Assembly (NCBI GenBank): GCA_030180135.1
Contig: CM058233.1
Coordinates: 105,441,994 to 105,505,993, forward strand
DNA length: 64,000 nt
Direction: 5' to 3'
Origin: Orychophragmus violaceus
Lineage: Eukaryota; Streptophyta; Magnoliopsida; Brassicales; Brassicaceae
In this document: positions 22,187 through 35,280 of the stretch, piece by piece
Numbering within the stretch: the stretch's first letter is position 1
How the letters are laid out: the number at the start of each line of letters is the position of its first letter
Translations under genes and position numbers: made by a program
Notes under the pieces: generated by a model
Seen by the model: only the letters and a program-made list of their open reading frames with translations
What the model was told of the DNA's origin: nothing
Database searches by the model: none

Positions 22187-24119
22187 ATGTCTTTTTATAA
22201 ACTCGGAGTTTTATATTTACCTCCTTTTGAAAGTAAATGCGTGTACTTAATTAGCCTCTAAATTCTAAAGTTTTCGTAGTACTAAAATTTTGATCACCAA
22301 GAAGGGACGTTACACTTGAGAATTGAGATGTATATTATATATAGAGACGCACGTTTTGTAAAAATAGCTCCAAATTAAGAATAAAAACAAAACACTCGAA
22401 TTCAAAACCCACATGAGATGTGTCCCTCCCAAATCCCAATCCAAGCCACATCTTTCCTCATCTATCTGGGTCCGTTTTATTTATTTATTTATTTATTAAT
22501 TTATTATTGCTTAGATTTTTACATAGTTTAACTAATTAATTATTTTTTGACAAAGGAGTTTAACTAATTAATTTAAAAAACAATATATAAAAAAGAAAAC
22601 AAAATTGAAGAACACCACAAACAAGTCGTAACATGCCATTTATAATATTCGATATATCAGTATTTACTGTACAAATTTATTCCGACAGTTTTGTACGATT
22701 TCTTTGTGGTTAATTCATACAGACAAAATCGTTCTATATTTAAATATTATTTGCATTGGCTGTATTGTAACTTATTTGTTTTTTTTTCTTTTTTTTTTCT
22801 CTTGTGTGTTCATAATAAGGATAGTATTGAATAATTACCATTATGTCTTTACCTAGCTTGATCGTGTGATTGGAAATAATACATTTATTTCTGTCAATTT
22901 TTTTAACGTGAGTTGTTGAAATAGTCAAAGGTGGAAAACAATTAAGAAATTTTCCAAGAAATTTTGTTGCTAATGTGATTATTGTTCAATGTCTACAATT
23001 AACAATCTAGTATTTATTGGTAATTTGGTATGTTTCTGTACTAAATTTATGATACAAAAAATCATTAATAGGAGAACCCTAGTTCAGTGTAAAGTGAGTT
23101 CAGAAAATTAAGCTCAAAAAGAGTGAGTCCGAAAAATAATTGATTCCTGATTTAAACTCTACTTAAGATTTTAGGAAATGTAGTGTTGATACAAGTGCTA
23201 TAAATTTTAATAACTTATTTAAAATTTTGATTTTTTTACTAATCAGATTAATTTATTCTAAATTGCAAATAGATTAAATTAATGAAAAATTACAATACTA
23301 ATAAACATGTTAAATTAATATTCACCATGGACTTCGCTCAAATTTCTAATATATTTTCTTTCACATTCTATTTCATTGTTTTTCTTGTTATGATCCAAAT
23401 CATTGTTTTCCTCTTGATTGTTTTCATTTCTTTTGTTTTCAACTAGAGGGTTAATCTACATTTGTATTAATTAGAAAAACTACAATATATATTATGATTT
23501 CGATATAGTCGAATATATGCACGTTTAATTATAAAGATTATGGAGTTGCATTAAAATAAAAGGGAAAACATCACATTAATTCTAGCTAGAAGCAATTCTG
23601 GATTTCCTAGCTGCATTAATTAATAATCTACTAACCCTTGACCTTTTTTTTCTGTGGTGGAAAATGCAGAACACAACAAACCAATAAGAGACCATTCAGT
23701 TTTTGCTGTTAACATCAAAAGCTAGTAATGCGTGTATCGCATGTTTTATAGATTAAGAGACAACTTGTAATGTATCAACCGCCCATGTTTAGTAGTTGTA
23801 GATTCTATTCTTTCGAACATTTTATTTAATATACATTTTGTCCCAAAAAAATTGTTCTGAATATAGTTTTAAGGGTTAAATTTCTAAAAATACTTGAAAA
23901 CGAAAAAATTAAATGAATGATATCAAATCAATAGTTACCTTTTTGTCAACATAAAAGTATAAAACTATATCTCAATTTAAATCCTACAAGAAGAAAGCCA
24001 TATTAGTAGACCAGAAGTAAATGGCAAAAAAAAATTAAAAATAATTTATTAACCCAATTAATGGATATATAGTTTTATCTTAACTTGTTCTACTATATAT
24101 AGTCAGGAATTTGTGTAGA
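22187..24119. other. AT-rich intergenic region
   Basis: No gene seen. It contains one micro-insertion (22525-22573) and poly(T)/poly(A) tracts. Confidence 0.5.
22525..22573 (-). mobile_element. Micro-insertion: 15 bp in a 17-bp duplication
   Basis: AGTTTAACTAATTAATT occurs at 22525-22541 and 22557-22573. Between them is a T-run followed by GACAAAGG, reading CCTTTGTC-A(6) on the minus strand. Confidence 0.65.
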
Positions 24120-24122
24120 TTA

Positions 24123-24394
24123 GAACATGATTATCCAGGTATCTTAGCTGGATATCTTAGCAAACATATATTAAAATATTGTGGGTCCCACGTAGGACCC
24201 ACATGAATAGTTAACATATTCATCCCAAAAGTTTCTTAGCTAAGATACGTATCTTACCTGTAGCGCCTACGTGGCGCTACAGAATTGGTCCAATTTTTTT
24301 TTTTTTTTTTCAAATTTTTTTTTTTTCGAATTAAAAAAAAATAAAAAAAAAAAAGTTAAGATACCCAAACCGGATATCATGGATATTCATGCTC
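24123..24394. mobile_element. Tourist-like MITE 1
   Basis: TTA target duplication (24120-24122, 24395-24397) and inverted ends GAACATGATTATCC / GAGCATGAATATCC. The core carries GTGGGTCCCACGTAGGACCC and long A/T runs. Non-coding. The 3-bp TWA duplication indicates PIF/Harbinger. Confidence 0.75.
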
Positions 24395-24730
24395 TTAGAT
24401 TTGGATATCCATAGAATATGTATACTTATTAATTACAATAGCAAATGAAATTCAAATTCGGATAAATTTTGATGTGTTGCACCTCAGATGACCGATTGAA
24501 CTACCACTATTTATATACAATCACATTTCTTGTTAGTAGGTTACCATCTGCACCCAAATATTGCAAACGAAGTGGACTTGTGAAACTAAATTCATCACAG
24601 ATGCAGCATAAGGAAAAATGATCAAATGTAATATATGAGTCATGTCTAAATTATGTAATATTGGTCGACATTACTTAGATCGATCCAAATTAGGGAAATC
24701 CAAGGACATGTACATTTACATATACAATTT

Positions 24731-24889
<159 letters not shown>

Positions 24890-24919
24890 TATGAGGATAG
24901 TACCATGTGAAGGCATTTA

Positions 24920-25189
24920 GAGCAGGTCCATCAGCGAGACCCACCCAGTTTCTTACCAAAAAAAATTATTAAAATAATGTGGGTCACACGTGGGGTCCAC
25001 ATTTTTTTTTTTAAATACCGTCTCTTAAATCCCTTAATTAAGGGACGCTTCTTAGCTCGTCTCGCCACGTGTCTAGTTTTCATTGGTCGAGTTTTTTTTT
25101 TTTAATTTTTTTTCGCCTTAAACAAAAAAAAAAATTAATAAAAAAACAGGGCTAAGAGACTCACCTCCGGTCCACTGGTGTGGGTGCTC
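24920..25189. mobile_element. Tourist-like MITE 2, upstream of bHLH146
   Basis: Inverted ends GAGCAGGTCCATCAG / GAGCACCCACACCAG, flanked by TTA and TAA. The core has ACACGTGGGGTCCACAT and CGCCACGTGTC. It is closely related to MITE 5 (58508-58785). It ends about 480 bp before the bHLH146 start. Confidence 0.8.
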
Positions 25190-25667
25190 TAAGAGAAGGT
25201 GGGGTTTTGTATTGATGTTTTGTTCTTAGAATGGAGCCACATGGTAAGAGGGACTCTCAAAGCACCTCTCTTAGGGGTAGTTGTGATGCAGCCAAATTAG
25301 AGCCATTGCATGTGACTCCATGTGTTTTTTCTTCCTCACCCATTATTATTCCCTTCTTCTTCTCATCTCTTTATAATATCTATATATATATATAATATAT
25401 ATACACTCTCTTTTATATAATTACCTTCATGTAATATATTTTTATTTTGTACCTAAAAGAGAAATACTAGCACTCCCAAACGTATTACCCCATTTCTGTA
25501 AACACAGCAAAATAACTTCAAAATAAGTTCTACAAAATTTCTTAATACATCACCAGCCATTGTTACATAGGACCCGCCACTCTTCTATCTCTCTCATATT
25601 CTAAGTTTTCTATATATGTAAGCTTCTCCCTCGTAGACTTTCCTTTACAGCAAGAATATTTTCTCAT
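25190..25667 (+). promoter_or_regulatory. bHLH146 upstream region
   Basis: AT-rich sequence with several TATA-like stretches (about 25370-25430). I cannot decide which is the TATA box. No other gene is present. Confidence 0.35.
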
Positions 25668-26159
25668 ATGGAGAGGCAAATTAGAAACAAGAAGAAGCGA
25701 GTATTTTCTGTTGAACCAAACAAGATTTCCCCTGAAGTTTTCACGAGGAAATACAAAAGCCACTTAGTTCCTGCACTCAAGAAGCTCAACATGAACAAGA
25801 ACTCTTCACAAATCAACCAACTAACCGTGAAGCATGAAGTAGACATGGCTTTGGCTTTGTCTGCTCAAGAATTTGCATGGAGCCGTTTCTTGCTAGAGAA
25901 GCTATCGTCCTCAAACAATCCAACCACTACTACTACAAGTTCTTCTTCCAATGGAATTCGGATTCTAGAAAGATCCGATAAAGAAGGCGGCGGAGATGAA
26001 GATGGAGAGATAGAGGAAAAAATGAGGGAATTGCAGAAGCTTTTGCCAGGTGGAGAAGAGATGAACGTGGAAGAAATGTTGAGTGAGATTTGCAATTACA
26101 TTAAATGTCTTGAGTTGCAGACGATTGCTCTTAAATCGATTGTTCAAGATACTACTTGA
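25668..26159 (+). CDS. BHLH146: Atypical HLH transcription regulator bHLH146
   Basis: A single-exon 163-residue protein. The N-terminus is basic (MERQIRNKKKRVFSVEPNKI), then comes a conserved helical block (KYKSHLVPALKKLNM) and a Ser/Thr/Asn-rich linker. The C-terminal part is HLH-like: KMRELQKLLPGGEEMNVEEMLSEICNYIKCLELQ, where LQKLLPG is helix 1 and the loop and ICNYIKCLELQ form helix 2. The basic region just before the HLH is acidic rather than basic, so it probably does not bind DNA but dimerises with other bHLH proteins. This is as known for the IBH1/AIF-like group that antagonises growth-promoting bHLHs. Placement between PER45 and AHA2 supports the name. Confidence 0.88.
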   Translation: MERQIRNKKKRVFSVEPNKISPEVFTRKYKSHLVPALKKLNMNKNSSQINQLTVKHEVDMALALSAQEFAWSRFLLEKLSSSNNPTTTTTSSSSNGIRILERSDKEGGGDEDGEIEEKMRELQKLLPGGEEMNVEEMLSEICNYIKCLELQTIALKSIVQDTT

Positions 26160-27509
26160 GTTTTGGTTTTAGCCTGTAAGTTTTAGTTTGTTTTTTTTTA
26201 AGTTTTGTCCTCAAACTAAAACCATATCCTGTGTGTTTTATTTTCTCTCGTTTTCTTTAACAACGAGAGCATGTGTATTAAGGAAATAGCTAAAATATGT
26301 TAATGAATTAAAAATCTTATGCAAATCGATCTAAAATATGATTATTGTTGGTTGTGATGCCAACAAATAGACTTATCTGTGCCCATACCAAATCATTATG
26401 TTGTCTTTGTTCCTTTCAATTTGTATATCTTTAATATCTTAATCATTTTAAGCTGACAAACATGTGTATATTTTTAACCCAAAAGAACAACATTGTGTAT
26501 ATTTAATTGTTCAAGTATTAATGCTATTCAGTTTTTTTTTTTTTGAACATTATGCTATTCAGTTTTTCTGGTTGACTCACTTATGAACTTTCATTTAAAA
26601 GTACTACTGTTTATTTACAGAGTAATCTATTAAATAAAAGATACATAATATATAACCAAAATGATCTGTTAAACATATATGCTGTGGAAGCCCCCTTACC
26701 TTAGTCTAGTAGTTTAAATAAAGGATTTATTAATACTTTTACATCAGGAAGTTTGAGATTGGAATTCCTTAATTTCAAGATTCATTAATGCTTTTATTAT
26801 CATTAATGTAGATTAATGAAAATAAATTTACAAGATATCTTCAATAGGATACAAATAGAAGATAAAACGTGGATCTTTATTAAACGGTAGAATTGTCCGT
26901 TAATAAAATTATCGATTTAATAAATTATAATTTATAATACAGTAATAAATAAGTGTTAAAAACATCTATATACGCATTTATCGGCATTAATTACAAGTAC
27001 ACCAATACTGACTAAACAAATTAAAATTAATATTATTTGCCAAGTTTTAGAAATATGGAAAACAAAAAATGTAACAAACTTTTTCTTGGAGAAAAAAATA
27101 CTAAATATCAAAAAAAAAAAAAAGGAGGAAAGTAAGATGACATCATGTAACTATGCAAGTCATATAATATTGATTTGAAGTCATCATCCATATCTTTGCA
27201 CGTGTCTCAAACTCACTCGCACTCATCCAAATATCTATTTCTCTTAAGATTCTAGCCGTACTACTTGCTAGACAACTTGTCTCATGTAATGTTTTTTAAT
27301 GGGATTTTTTCAAAAGTTTTTAGTTGATTTTGGTTCAGTGGATAGAAAACAAAACCTTATTTTGGTTTATACCCTTTTCTCATCTGATAATTTCCCATTT
27401 TAAATAGCAAATTGTTTGTTGCACTTGTGCTTAAGTTATAAGTTATAACATTAAGGTCCACAATAGCGTTTGTTTTGTTTATTTTTTGGTGTCGCAAGCA
27501 ATTAAGAAA
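26160..27509. other. Intergenic, with one micro-insertion and SINE-like scrap
   Basis: AT-rich with no gene. At about 26690-26770 a TTAGTCTAGTAG (A-box-like) is followed about 50 bp later by GAGATTGGAATTCC (B-box-like), suggesting an eroded tRNA-derived SINE. Confidence in that is low. Confidence 0.35.
26521..26567 (-). mobile_element. Micro-insertion: 15 bp in a 16-bp duplication
   Basis: ATGCTATTCAGTTTTT occurs at 26521-26536 and 26552-26567, around a T-run plus GAACATT. The minus strand reads AATGTTC-A(n). Confidence 0.7.
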
Positions 27510-27605
27510 ACATTCACACCGGCTTAGTCAAGTGGTAAGGAGAAGCATCAGAATGTGCTACCTCACTCCTCTCGGGATGCAATTATCCTCTAACACTAAG
27601 TGGAA
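27510..27605 (+). mobile_element. Possible eroded SINE head
   Basis: TTAGTCAAGTGG matches a pol III A box. A weak B-box-like GGGATGCAATTATCC follows at a tRNA-like spacing. There is no tail or target duplication. This is a weak call. Confidence 0.3.
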
Positions 27606-27893
27606 AACATTCTGAATTCTAGATACACAATGTTATAAACTTTTGGGAGAAGTCTTATACATAGGCTCATGGAATAAGAGCAAAGAACTGTAAGTGCCAA
27701 ACACAAAGGCATATGCCTTGATTCTTCAAAAGAGGTTACATAAACAAGAACACTAACAATAGGATTTGGGAAGAGTTATGACAATAAACAAAGATCTCTC
27801 CCTATGTAAACAATAACCTCAAGAGGTATGGTGAAGAAAAAAGAAAACAAAAACAAGGGAAAAAGATCAATCATATGTTTGGTTCTTATGTGA

Positions 27894-30800
27894 CTAGACA
27901 GTGTAGTGTCCTGGAGTTTCAATGTCCAAACCCTTTAGCTTCACTACTGATTCCACATGTCCCTTGAGTGTGTGCAGCTCCCTAAGCCTATTGTTTAACA
28001 CACACAAAACATTCAATTAGTGTTCAACTCCAACAAAAGAATCGGTAATATAAAAGACTTATTTTACCTAGCGATCTCAGCTCGTCTCTTGGCTTGCTCA
28101 GCAATCTCAGACAGTTCTCTGTAACTTCCTTTCTCAGGGAAGATATTAACAGCTTCTTTTGGCTGCAAACCATGAAGTGTCCTCTGAGCAAGTGCCCATT
28201 GAGCTTCTCTCTCTTCTTTTCCATAATCTTTCTTCATTGTGAAAGCAGTCTTGTTCTCAAACAAGTTGAGCCAAGCCTTTCCACTCAAGATGTATCTAAT
28301 GGCAAACTTGAGAATGTCTTGTGGGAAGTATGTTACAATACTGTATAGCCAGATCACTCCAGCCCATCCCCATCCAATACCCCTAACCTTTGCGAATTCC
28401 CAGTTGGCGTAAACCGCAATCAAAGTGGCAACCTGCATTTATAAGAAACCAAATGGATTCAAAACCTGTGATGACCTCTAGTTGATGAGAAATCTCTCAG
28501 ATCATGATCTTACCAGTTGTGCAATGAGGAAAGCAATCATCAGTAACGCTCCAGGCCGTTCAACAAATGACCAACTTCTTGATCTTGTGACGAAGATTAG
28601 AGCTTGACTAATGATACTAACTTGTAGATACACTGCACCCATTAGCTCGTTGTTGTTATCCCTGATGGACCTCACACCAAACGTGTCCTGTGAATCCAAG
28701 GTGAATGTTAGTTTACAACTCTTAAACATTAGCAAAGAAGACATATAATCACATTATATTATTACCGAGAAAAAGTCGGTCTTGTGTGCCGCCCAGAAGA
28801 AAATAACAGTCATGATGGCTTGGTAGCTTCCAAGAACAACACCAGTAGCAAAAATCTCTTTAAGTTTCCAGCTATCAGGTGTAGGAGATGGCTTGACTCT
28901 ATCCTTTGAGATTGTCATGATGGTACCATCGTTAAGAATGGCAATGATAAGAACCATGAATGCTGAGAAGTCAAACTCCCATATCAAAGCAATAAGCATG
29001 AAACCAAGAACGATACGGATTGTGATTGAGACTGCATAAATAGTGTAGTTCTTCATTCTCTGGAAGATAGCTCTGCTAGTGAGAACAGCACTGATAATAA
29101 CACTGAGTCCAGGCTCAGTGAGAACGATATCTGAAGCACCACGAGCAGCATCTGTAGCATCAGCCACAGCTATACCAATATCAGCTTTCTTCAAAGCAGG
29201 AGCATCATTGACACCATCACCAGTCATTCCAACTATATGTTTCCTCTCCTGCAACTTCTTCACGATCTCGTATTTGTGCTCTACAATATCCAAAACAAAG
29301 AAGATTAGATATAACGTAACCATTTTAAGTTTTATGGACTTCCAACTTAAAACCAATTGGTGATAAATGGAGTGGTCTATATCCTTTATATATTACTTGA
29401 GATCTCTTCCAACGGGTGTGTGACATTATGTCCTAATACTAACCTGGGAAGACTCCAGCAAACCCATCAGCCTTTTCGATTAACTCCTCAACAGGAATGG
29501 ATGCAAGGTTTGCGTCCTTGTGAGTACCGAGAAGAGCTGAAGACGGATACATGTTTGTTCCCATTCCAAGTCTGCGACCAGTTTCCTTACCAATAGCAAG
29601 TTGGTCACCTGCCCACATACATCATTGTTAGTAGAGAAATGTAAAGGTGCAACAATATTGATGGGTAAGCATTGTTTATTACCAGTGATCATCTTGACAT
29701 TAACACCAAGATTCAAAGCCCTTCTAATGGTTTCAGCACTGTCATGTCTTGGTGGATCAAAAAGTGGCAACAAGCCAACAAACTCCCATGGACCACCAGG
29801 GCTTTCCTTTGTTTTCTCTGGCACCACCTGACGAGCAACAGCCAATGACCTGAGACCGCGTTCAGCATACTTGTCGATGATAGAGAGAACCTTCTTGCTA
29901 AGGTCATTGCTGGCTTTGGCAAGCTCCAAGATCTGCTCAGGAGCTCCTTTACTAACTCTGTGCCAGTTACCACTTGAGTCTATGTAAGTCAAAGCAGTTC
30001 TCTTATCCACAGGGTTAAATGGAAGGAAATGAACCTCCCTGATTCCAGCTCTAGCCTCCTTTGGATCAGCAAGCATCCCAACCATGGCTGCATCAATGGC
30101 ATCTTGGTTCTCAATTCTTGAAGCCATAGCCGCAAACAAAAGAACTTGATCTTTCTCCACACCCTTACAGAAAACCTCAACCAAGTTTTTATCCACACTC
30201 AGTTTATTGAGAGTCAGCGTCCCGGTTTTGTCACTGCACAAGACATCCATCCCAGCCATTTCTTCAATGGCAGTCATACGCTTGGTGATGGCACCTTGCT
30301 GAGACAGCCTGTGAGAACCAATAGCCATTGTAACCGACAAGACCGTAGGCATAGCAATGGGGATACCACCGATCAATAGGACCAAGAGGTTATCAATTCC
30401 ATCTCTGTACTTTCGGCGCTGGATCGGATACATGACAATAATCTCAATCACCATACCAATGGCAATGGAACAGATACAGAAGTTCCCAATGGCTGTAAGA
30501 ACCTTTTGGAAATGTCCAACTTGGTTTGTGCTGTCCACAAGGTGAGCAGCTTTACCAAAGAAAGTGTGAACACCTGTGGCGATAACAACGGCTTCGATCT
30601 CTCCTTGTTTACAGGTTGAGCCAGAGAAAACTTCTTGACCAGGGTGTTTGGTTACAGGGAGAGACTCTCCGGTAAGAGCAGATTGGTCAACCTTTAAAGG
30701 ATCACCTTCGAGAAGACGAGCATCTGCAGGGATAATGTCTCCAAGTTTAATGCTGACGATATCTCCTGGGACAAGAATAGCAGCTTCTTGTTCACTCCAT

Positions 30801-32654
30801 TTCCCATCCCTAAGAACCTTGGTTTTAGGAGCAAGACCAGCCATGAGAGCAGCAGCGGCATTACCGGCATTGTTTTCTTCGATGAAACTAATCGTGGAGT
30901 TGATAACAAGAAGACAGATGATACCAACAAAGTCCTGCCAATCCGGAGGCCTACCATCACCGTTGGCCAAAGCAATGGCCATGATTGCAGCAGCTTCCAT
31001 GACCCATGAAAGTGGATTCCACATAAACCCCAAAAACTTGAGAATTTTGCTTTCCTGTAAAGATTCATTGATCAACATTTTAGTAAACAAACAACAACTA
31101 TTTGTTACACAGACGCAAATAGCAAAAAGTTAAGACCTTTTTCTCTTCGAGCTTGTTGAATCCAAAGATCTGAATCCTGTCTTCTCCTTCCTGAGTCGTT
31201 AAACCTTCCTTGGTACATTTTAGCTGCTGGAAAACTTCTTCAATTGGTATTTTCTCCTGTGAAAAACAGAGCAAATTCGATGAGATAAAACAATTTGAAT
31301 TCAGACATTCAGACACACGAGATTGATTCTAGATCTTCAAAAAGAGAAACCTTTTGTCTTAACAAAAAGCAAAGAACTTTGATGGATATATTTCAGTTCA
31401 TGTGAATAATCTAAACGATATTATATAGTTCATATGACTACAAAGCTGCAACTGTGTTTAACTGCGAGTTAACTCGCAACTCAAAGTTGACTAAGTCGTT
31501 GACTCGTTCGGTGACAGCGAAAGATTGCGGTGGGGACCGCGACCACCGACTAATGTGATTGGGAAAGTACAACACACGCGCCGCGAGATTCCCTCACTTT
31601 CCGGCGTTCGTTAGGGTGAAAATACAGTAAGAGAAATATAAAATTCGCATCTTTAAAGCACGAAAGAAAGATTTATTGTCCTAAAAATTCGCAAAGTTAC
31701 GTCTGCACAAAAGATGTGTTTTTTTTAGTAGTTGGTTGCTTTTAAAGACGGGGAAGTTGAACGTACCACGGAAAGGTACATAAAAATGAAAAAAGAATCG
31801 GAACTTCTTGTTTACAGACAGATTAAAATCATTCTTTATATTTAATTTACCAATTAATTCCATTAATCTAACCAGTGAAAAAAAGAGAGAGGAAGATAAC
31901 ATTATAGTATTATACTGGTAGAGCTAAACAACCAAAAAATAAAAAGACAAAAAATTGTACAAGTAGATTGGACTTTATTGAGAGCCACCACTAAAAGAAA
32001 CTTATGTTTCTTATTTTTTGTATGCTATTCACATGCTTAGATCTACTTTTCCTTATGAACAAACTCTACATGTAGACGATATATATTGCCTTATGATTCA
32101 AAAGGGTCTTATTAAGTCTTCAATCCTTCTAATGATTCCAATGTTTCAATTTCAATCGATCAAAAATAGGAATTTTAGGATGAAAATCAAGGGGGAAAAT
32201 ATTGGTCCAATTGGTAAAAGAATGTCTAGTAGGTTTTAGGCTTTTAGCTAATTTGGGTTTGATTCAGGTTAGTCATTGAAGCATTCACATGCACTTTCTG
32301 GTTTAAGGATTAGTTGGCTAAATATCTTTTAAAAGAAAAAATCTTTTACCGGAAAAAAATTCTGGGAAAAAAAATGAATTCTTACTCCGGAAAGAAAAAC
32401 AGAGAACGGTAAGAAACAGTTTAAGCAAATATACAGAACATAATATAATCCAAAATGAGAGAAAGGAAACCGAAATCAAATCCCCACCACACAGTGTAGT
32501 ACAGATCTATTCCAATTGAATCAAAATCACAGAACAGTATGTGAGCATGATGATCGATCATAAACAGAGAGATAGAGATTAAAAAAAATGGTAAGTAAAT
32601 TGTTTGTTTTACCAGATCAACAGTCTCGTTCTTGATATCCTCGAGACTCGACAT
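27894..32654 (-). CDS. AHA2: Plasma-membrane H+-ATPase (P-type IIIA)
   Basis: Pumps protons out of the cell using ATP, energising transport across the plasma membrane. Exons (descending): 32654-32613, 31256-31137, 31054-29683, 29608-29444, 29280-28766, 28687-28514, 28432-28068, 27987-27894. These total 2,847 bp, or 948 residues, the exact expected length. Visible motifs: actuator TGES in exon 3; phosphorylation site CSDKTGTLT; nucleotide-binding KGAPEQIL; and hinge MITG/D split by intron 3. GDGVNDAPALKKAD is in exon 5. The C-terminal autoinhibitory domain is complete and ends HYTV, whose penultimate Thr is the phosphorylation and 14-3-3 site. The long first intron (1.36 kb) follows the 14-residue first exon, as in A. 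thaliana. AHA1 is the close paralogue; synteny favours AHA2. It appears intact. Confidence 0.96.
29335..29425. repeat. AHA2 intron 4 copy of the peroxidase-intron repeat
   Basis: ACTTAAAACCAATTGGTGAT and a CCTTTATATATTA motif match 8758-8895 in peroxidase intron 1. It nearly fills the 163-bp intron between 29281 and 29443, so the repeat makes up a large part of it. Confidence 0.6.
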
Positions 32655-32828
32655 CTCTCCCTTCCTTCACTGAGAAAAAAACCCTCCAAACGACGGCGGC
32701 GGAATTTGCACTAAAACGAAAGCTATGTCCGCCGTTTCACTCGATCATATGGATTCCGGCGAGAGAGGAGGAGGAGGAGGAAGGATTAGGTGAAGCGTGC
32801 TATCTGTTGCAGAGTCGATACGAGTCCT

Positions 32829-32840
32829 CATTTTATAAAC
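32829..32840 (-). promoter_or_regulatory. Likely TATA box of AHA2
   Basis: The minus strand reads TTTATAAAATG about 180 bp upstream of the AHA2 start codon. It is the best TATA candidate in the proximal promoter, which would give a 5' UTR of about 150 bp. Confidence 0.45.
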
Positions 32841-32849
32841 ACTAAAAAC

Positions 32850-34132
32850 GACGAGTTTCTCTGCCGTTTAAGTTATTGTGGGTCCCAAGAATTAGTCTCC
32901 ATTTGTTACCCCTAATGATACTATTAATATTTTTTTTTCTTTGTCTTTTGGCTCTTAATCCTTTGATCGTTGATTATTATTGCCTTTTGATATCGTTCAA
33001 AATTCATCATTAACCCCCGAATTAGTGTAACTATATGTGGGTCCTTTTTTTACTAAAATTATGGAGAACTTTATTTAATTTTCAGTGTGGACAAAATTTT
33101 CCACCATGAATTATTTTATTTCTTTAGTTATTTACTACACACACTTGACAAAAAAAAAAGAGCTACGATTTTTTTTTTTTGAATTTTCTGTTTGATATTT
33201 TGGTGTTAGCTCATAAGGGAAGATTTCTTTGCAAAATCTCTTTGTAAAAAGGATAAGATTAAAGAGCTATTCATACCAATGAATCATTATATCAGGAAAT
33301 AAATAATTGGTGGAGGTGTTACACTGTCTGTTTGATTTTATATTAAAATTGACACAAAAATGGCAACATACTTCTTGCTGCTTATTGTGTCCTGGCTTTT
33401 ATTAATTATTTTTAACCTGCCACATATTTGGTTCTGTATATTTTGTTATATATAATTCATTCTGAAAATTTCAACTAGAAATATATATTTCTGGGGATAT
33501 CTTGTTTTTCCGTCAGTTTAGTTTTTGGAGATGATTATGTCTTCTGCCAATTATGTATCTCAAAATCGCATTTCATCATGTTTAATATAAAAGTATCTTT
33601 TGAGATGAAAAAAATATATACATATATTTTTGTTAGATACTAAGACATATACAGTGGAGAATCTCTCGTATATATATTGCTAAAATAAAAAAAGTAATAT
33701 TATTTAATTATGAGAATTTTTCATTAAAAAAAAAAAATCTCACCTTTTATGATAAACTATCATAATTTTTTATTGATTAGAGATTCATGTAAGAGAATCA
33801 TAATGTAAATGTTCTAATATCTTACATTTATCCATTGTTGTGGATGGTAATAATTAGCGGGTATTACACCGGAGAACATGGTACTCAATATGTCGGATTC
33901 TGCTTTGACTTGAAATCAACTTGGATGGGTTGTAGAAATTAAATCAACTTGAATAATTTAGTTTTATATGAATAAGGTATCTGTATAGTTTGTGGCCCTA
34001 ACAGGACGGTAATGGAAAAATTGGCCCTTCCAAGGCGCATCATGGCAAGGTCAGCAATGGGAAACGATGGCACATGTTGTTGATAGTATTTTATTTATAT
34101 TTTCGAAAAATAATTGAATAAATATTTATTAA
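32850..34132. other. AHA2 upstream intergenic region
   Basis: AT-rich with no ORF or bounded repeat supported, apart from promoter sequence next to AHA2. Confidence 0.45.
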
Positions 34133-35280
34133 TCAATACTATTAAAACAAGAAGGTTTGCCATGGTACATAAATGTTGTTCCCAAAATTTGCCCTTAATA
34201 TTATTAGGATTTGTAACCTTCATTAAGGGTAAAACTGTAAAACAATTTATATTTGATTTATTATCTCTACAATCCATGTTTCCAAACAAGACAATTATTA
34301 AACATGTAGCCAAACAACCAAAATCTAATGGGTCTCACTTTCCTAATTAATTAAAATCAAAACAAATTAATTGATAAATATAATTAATAATTTATACATC
34401 AACTATTATATATAAATTAAGATTCTCTAATTTATGATTTAATTCAAAATTTTATGATTTAATTCAAAATATATTTATAATATATTTTAATATCTCTTTA
34501 TTTTGTTTCAAATATATATATATACACACATATTACAATTGATGTTTTTACGATTGTACTTTTTAGCAAGTTTTTCCATCAAACTGAAAAATATTTAATT
34601 AATTAAACGGGTTGAAAAATTAATTAGCCAATCTCGATTATAAATTTTCTATAAAAAAATTCGCATATAGTAAATAATTTCAGTTGATATATTTTAAAAT
34701 TAATCAATACTATTAAAACAAGAAGGTTTGCCATGGTACATAAATGTTGTTCCCGAAATTTGCCCTTGATATTATTAGGATTTGTAACCTTCATTAAGGG
34801 TAAAACTGTAAAACAATTTATATTTGATTTATTATCTCTACAATCCATGTTTCCAAACAAGACAATTATTAAACATGTAGCCAAACAACCAAAATCTAAT
34901 GGGTCCCACTTTCCTAATTAATTAAAATCAAAACAAATTAATTGATAAATATAATTAATAATTTATACATCAACTATTATATATAAATTAAGATTCTCTA
35001 ATTTATGATTTAATTCAAAATTTTATGATTTAATTCAAAATATATTTATAATATATTTTAATATCTCTTTATTTTGTTTCAAATATATATATATATATAT
35101 ATACACACATATTACGATTGATGTTTTTACGATTGTACTTTTTAGCAGGTTTTTCCATCAAACTGAAAAATATTTAATTAATTAAACGGGTTGAAAAATT
35201 AATTAGCCAATCTCGATTATAAATTTTCTATAAAAAAAATTCGCATATAGTAAATAATTTCAGTTGATATATTTTAAAAT
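34133..35280 (+). repeat. 571-bp tandem duplication of the Helitron 5' end
   Basis: Copy 1 34133-34703, copy 2 34704-about 35280. They differ by scattered substitutions and a longer (AT)n in copy 2 (about 35084-35102). Both begin exactly at the TC terminus. Confidence 0.9.

Noticed and set aside
29079..31133. Plus-strand open frames opposite AHA2
   Set aside because: They are antisense shadows of a highly conserved coding gene and have no independent signals.
34095..34921. Duplicated small genes of 60-86 codons
   Set aside because: They are the two copies of the Helitron 5' duplication, open on both strands by chance.
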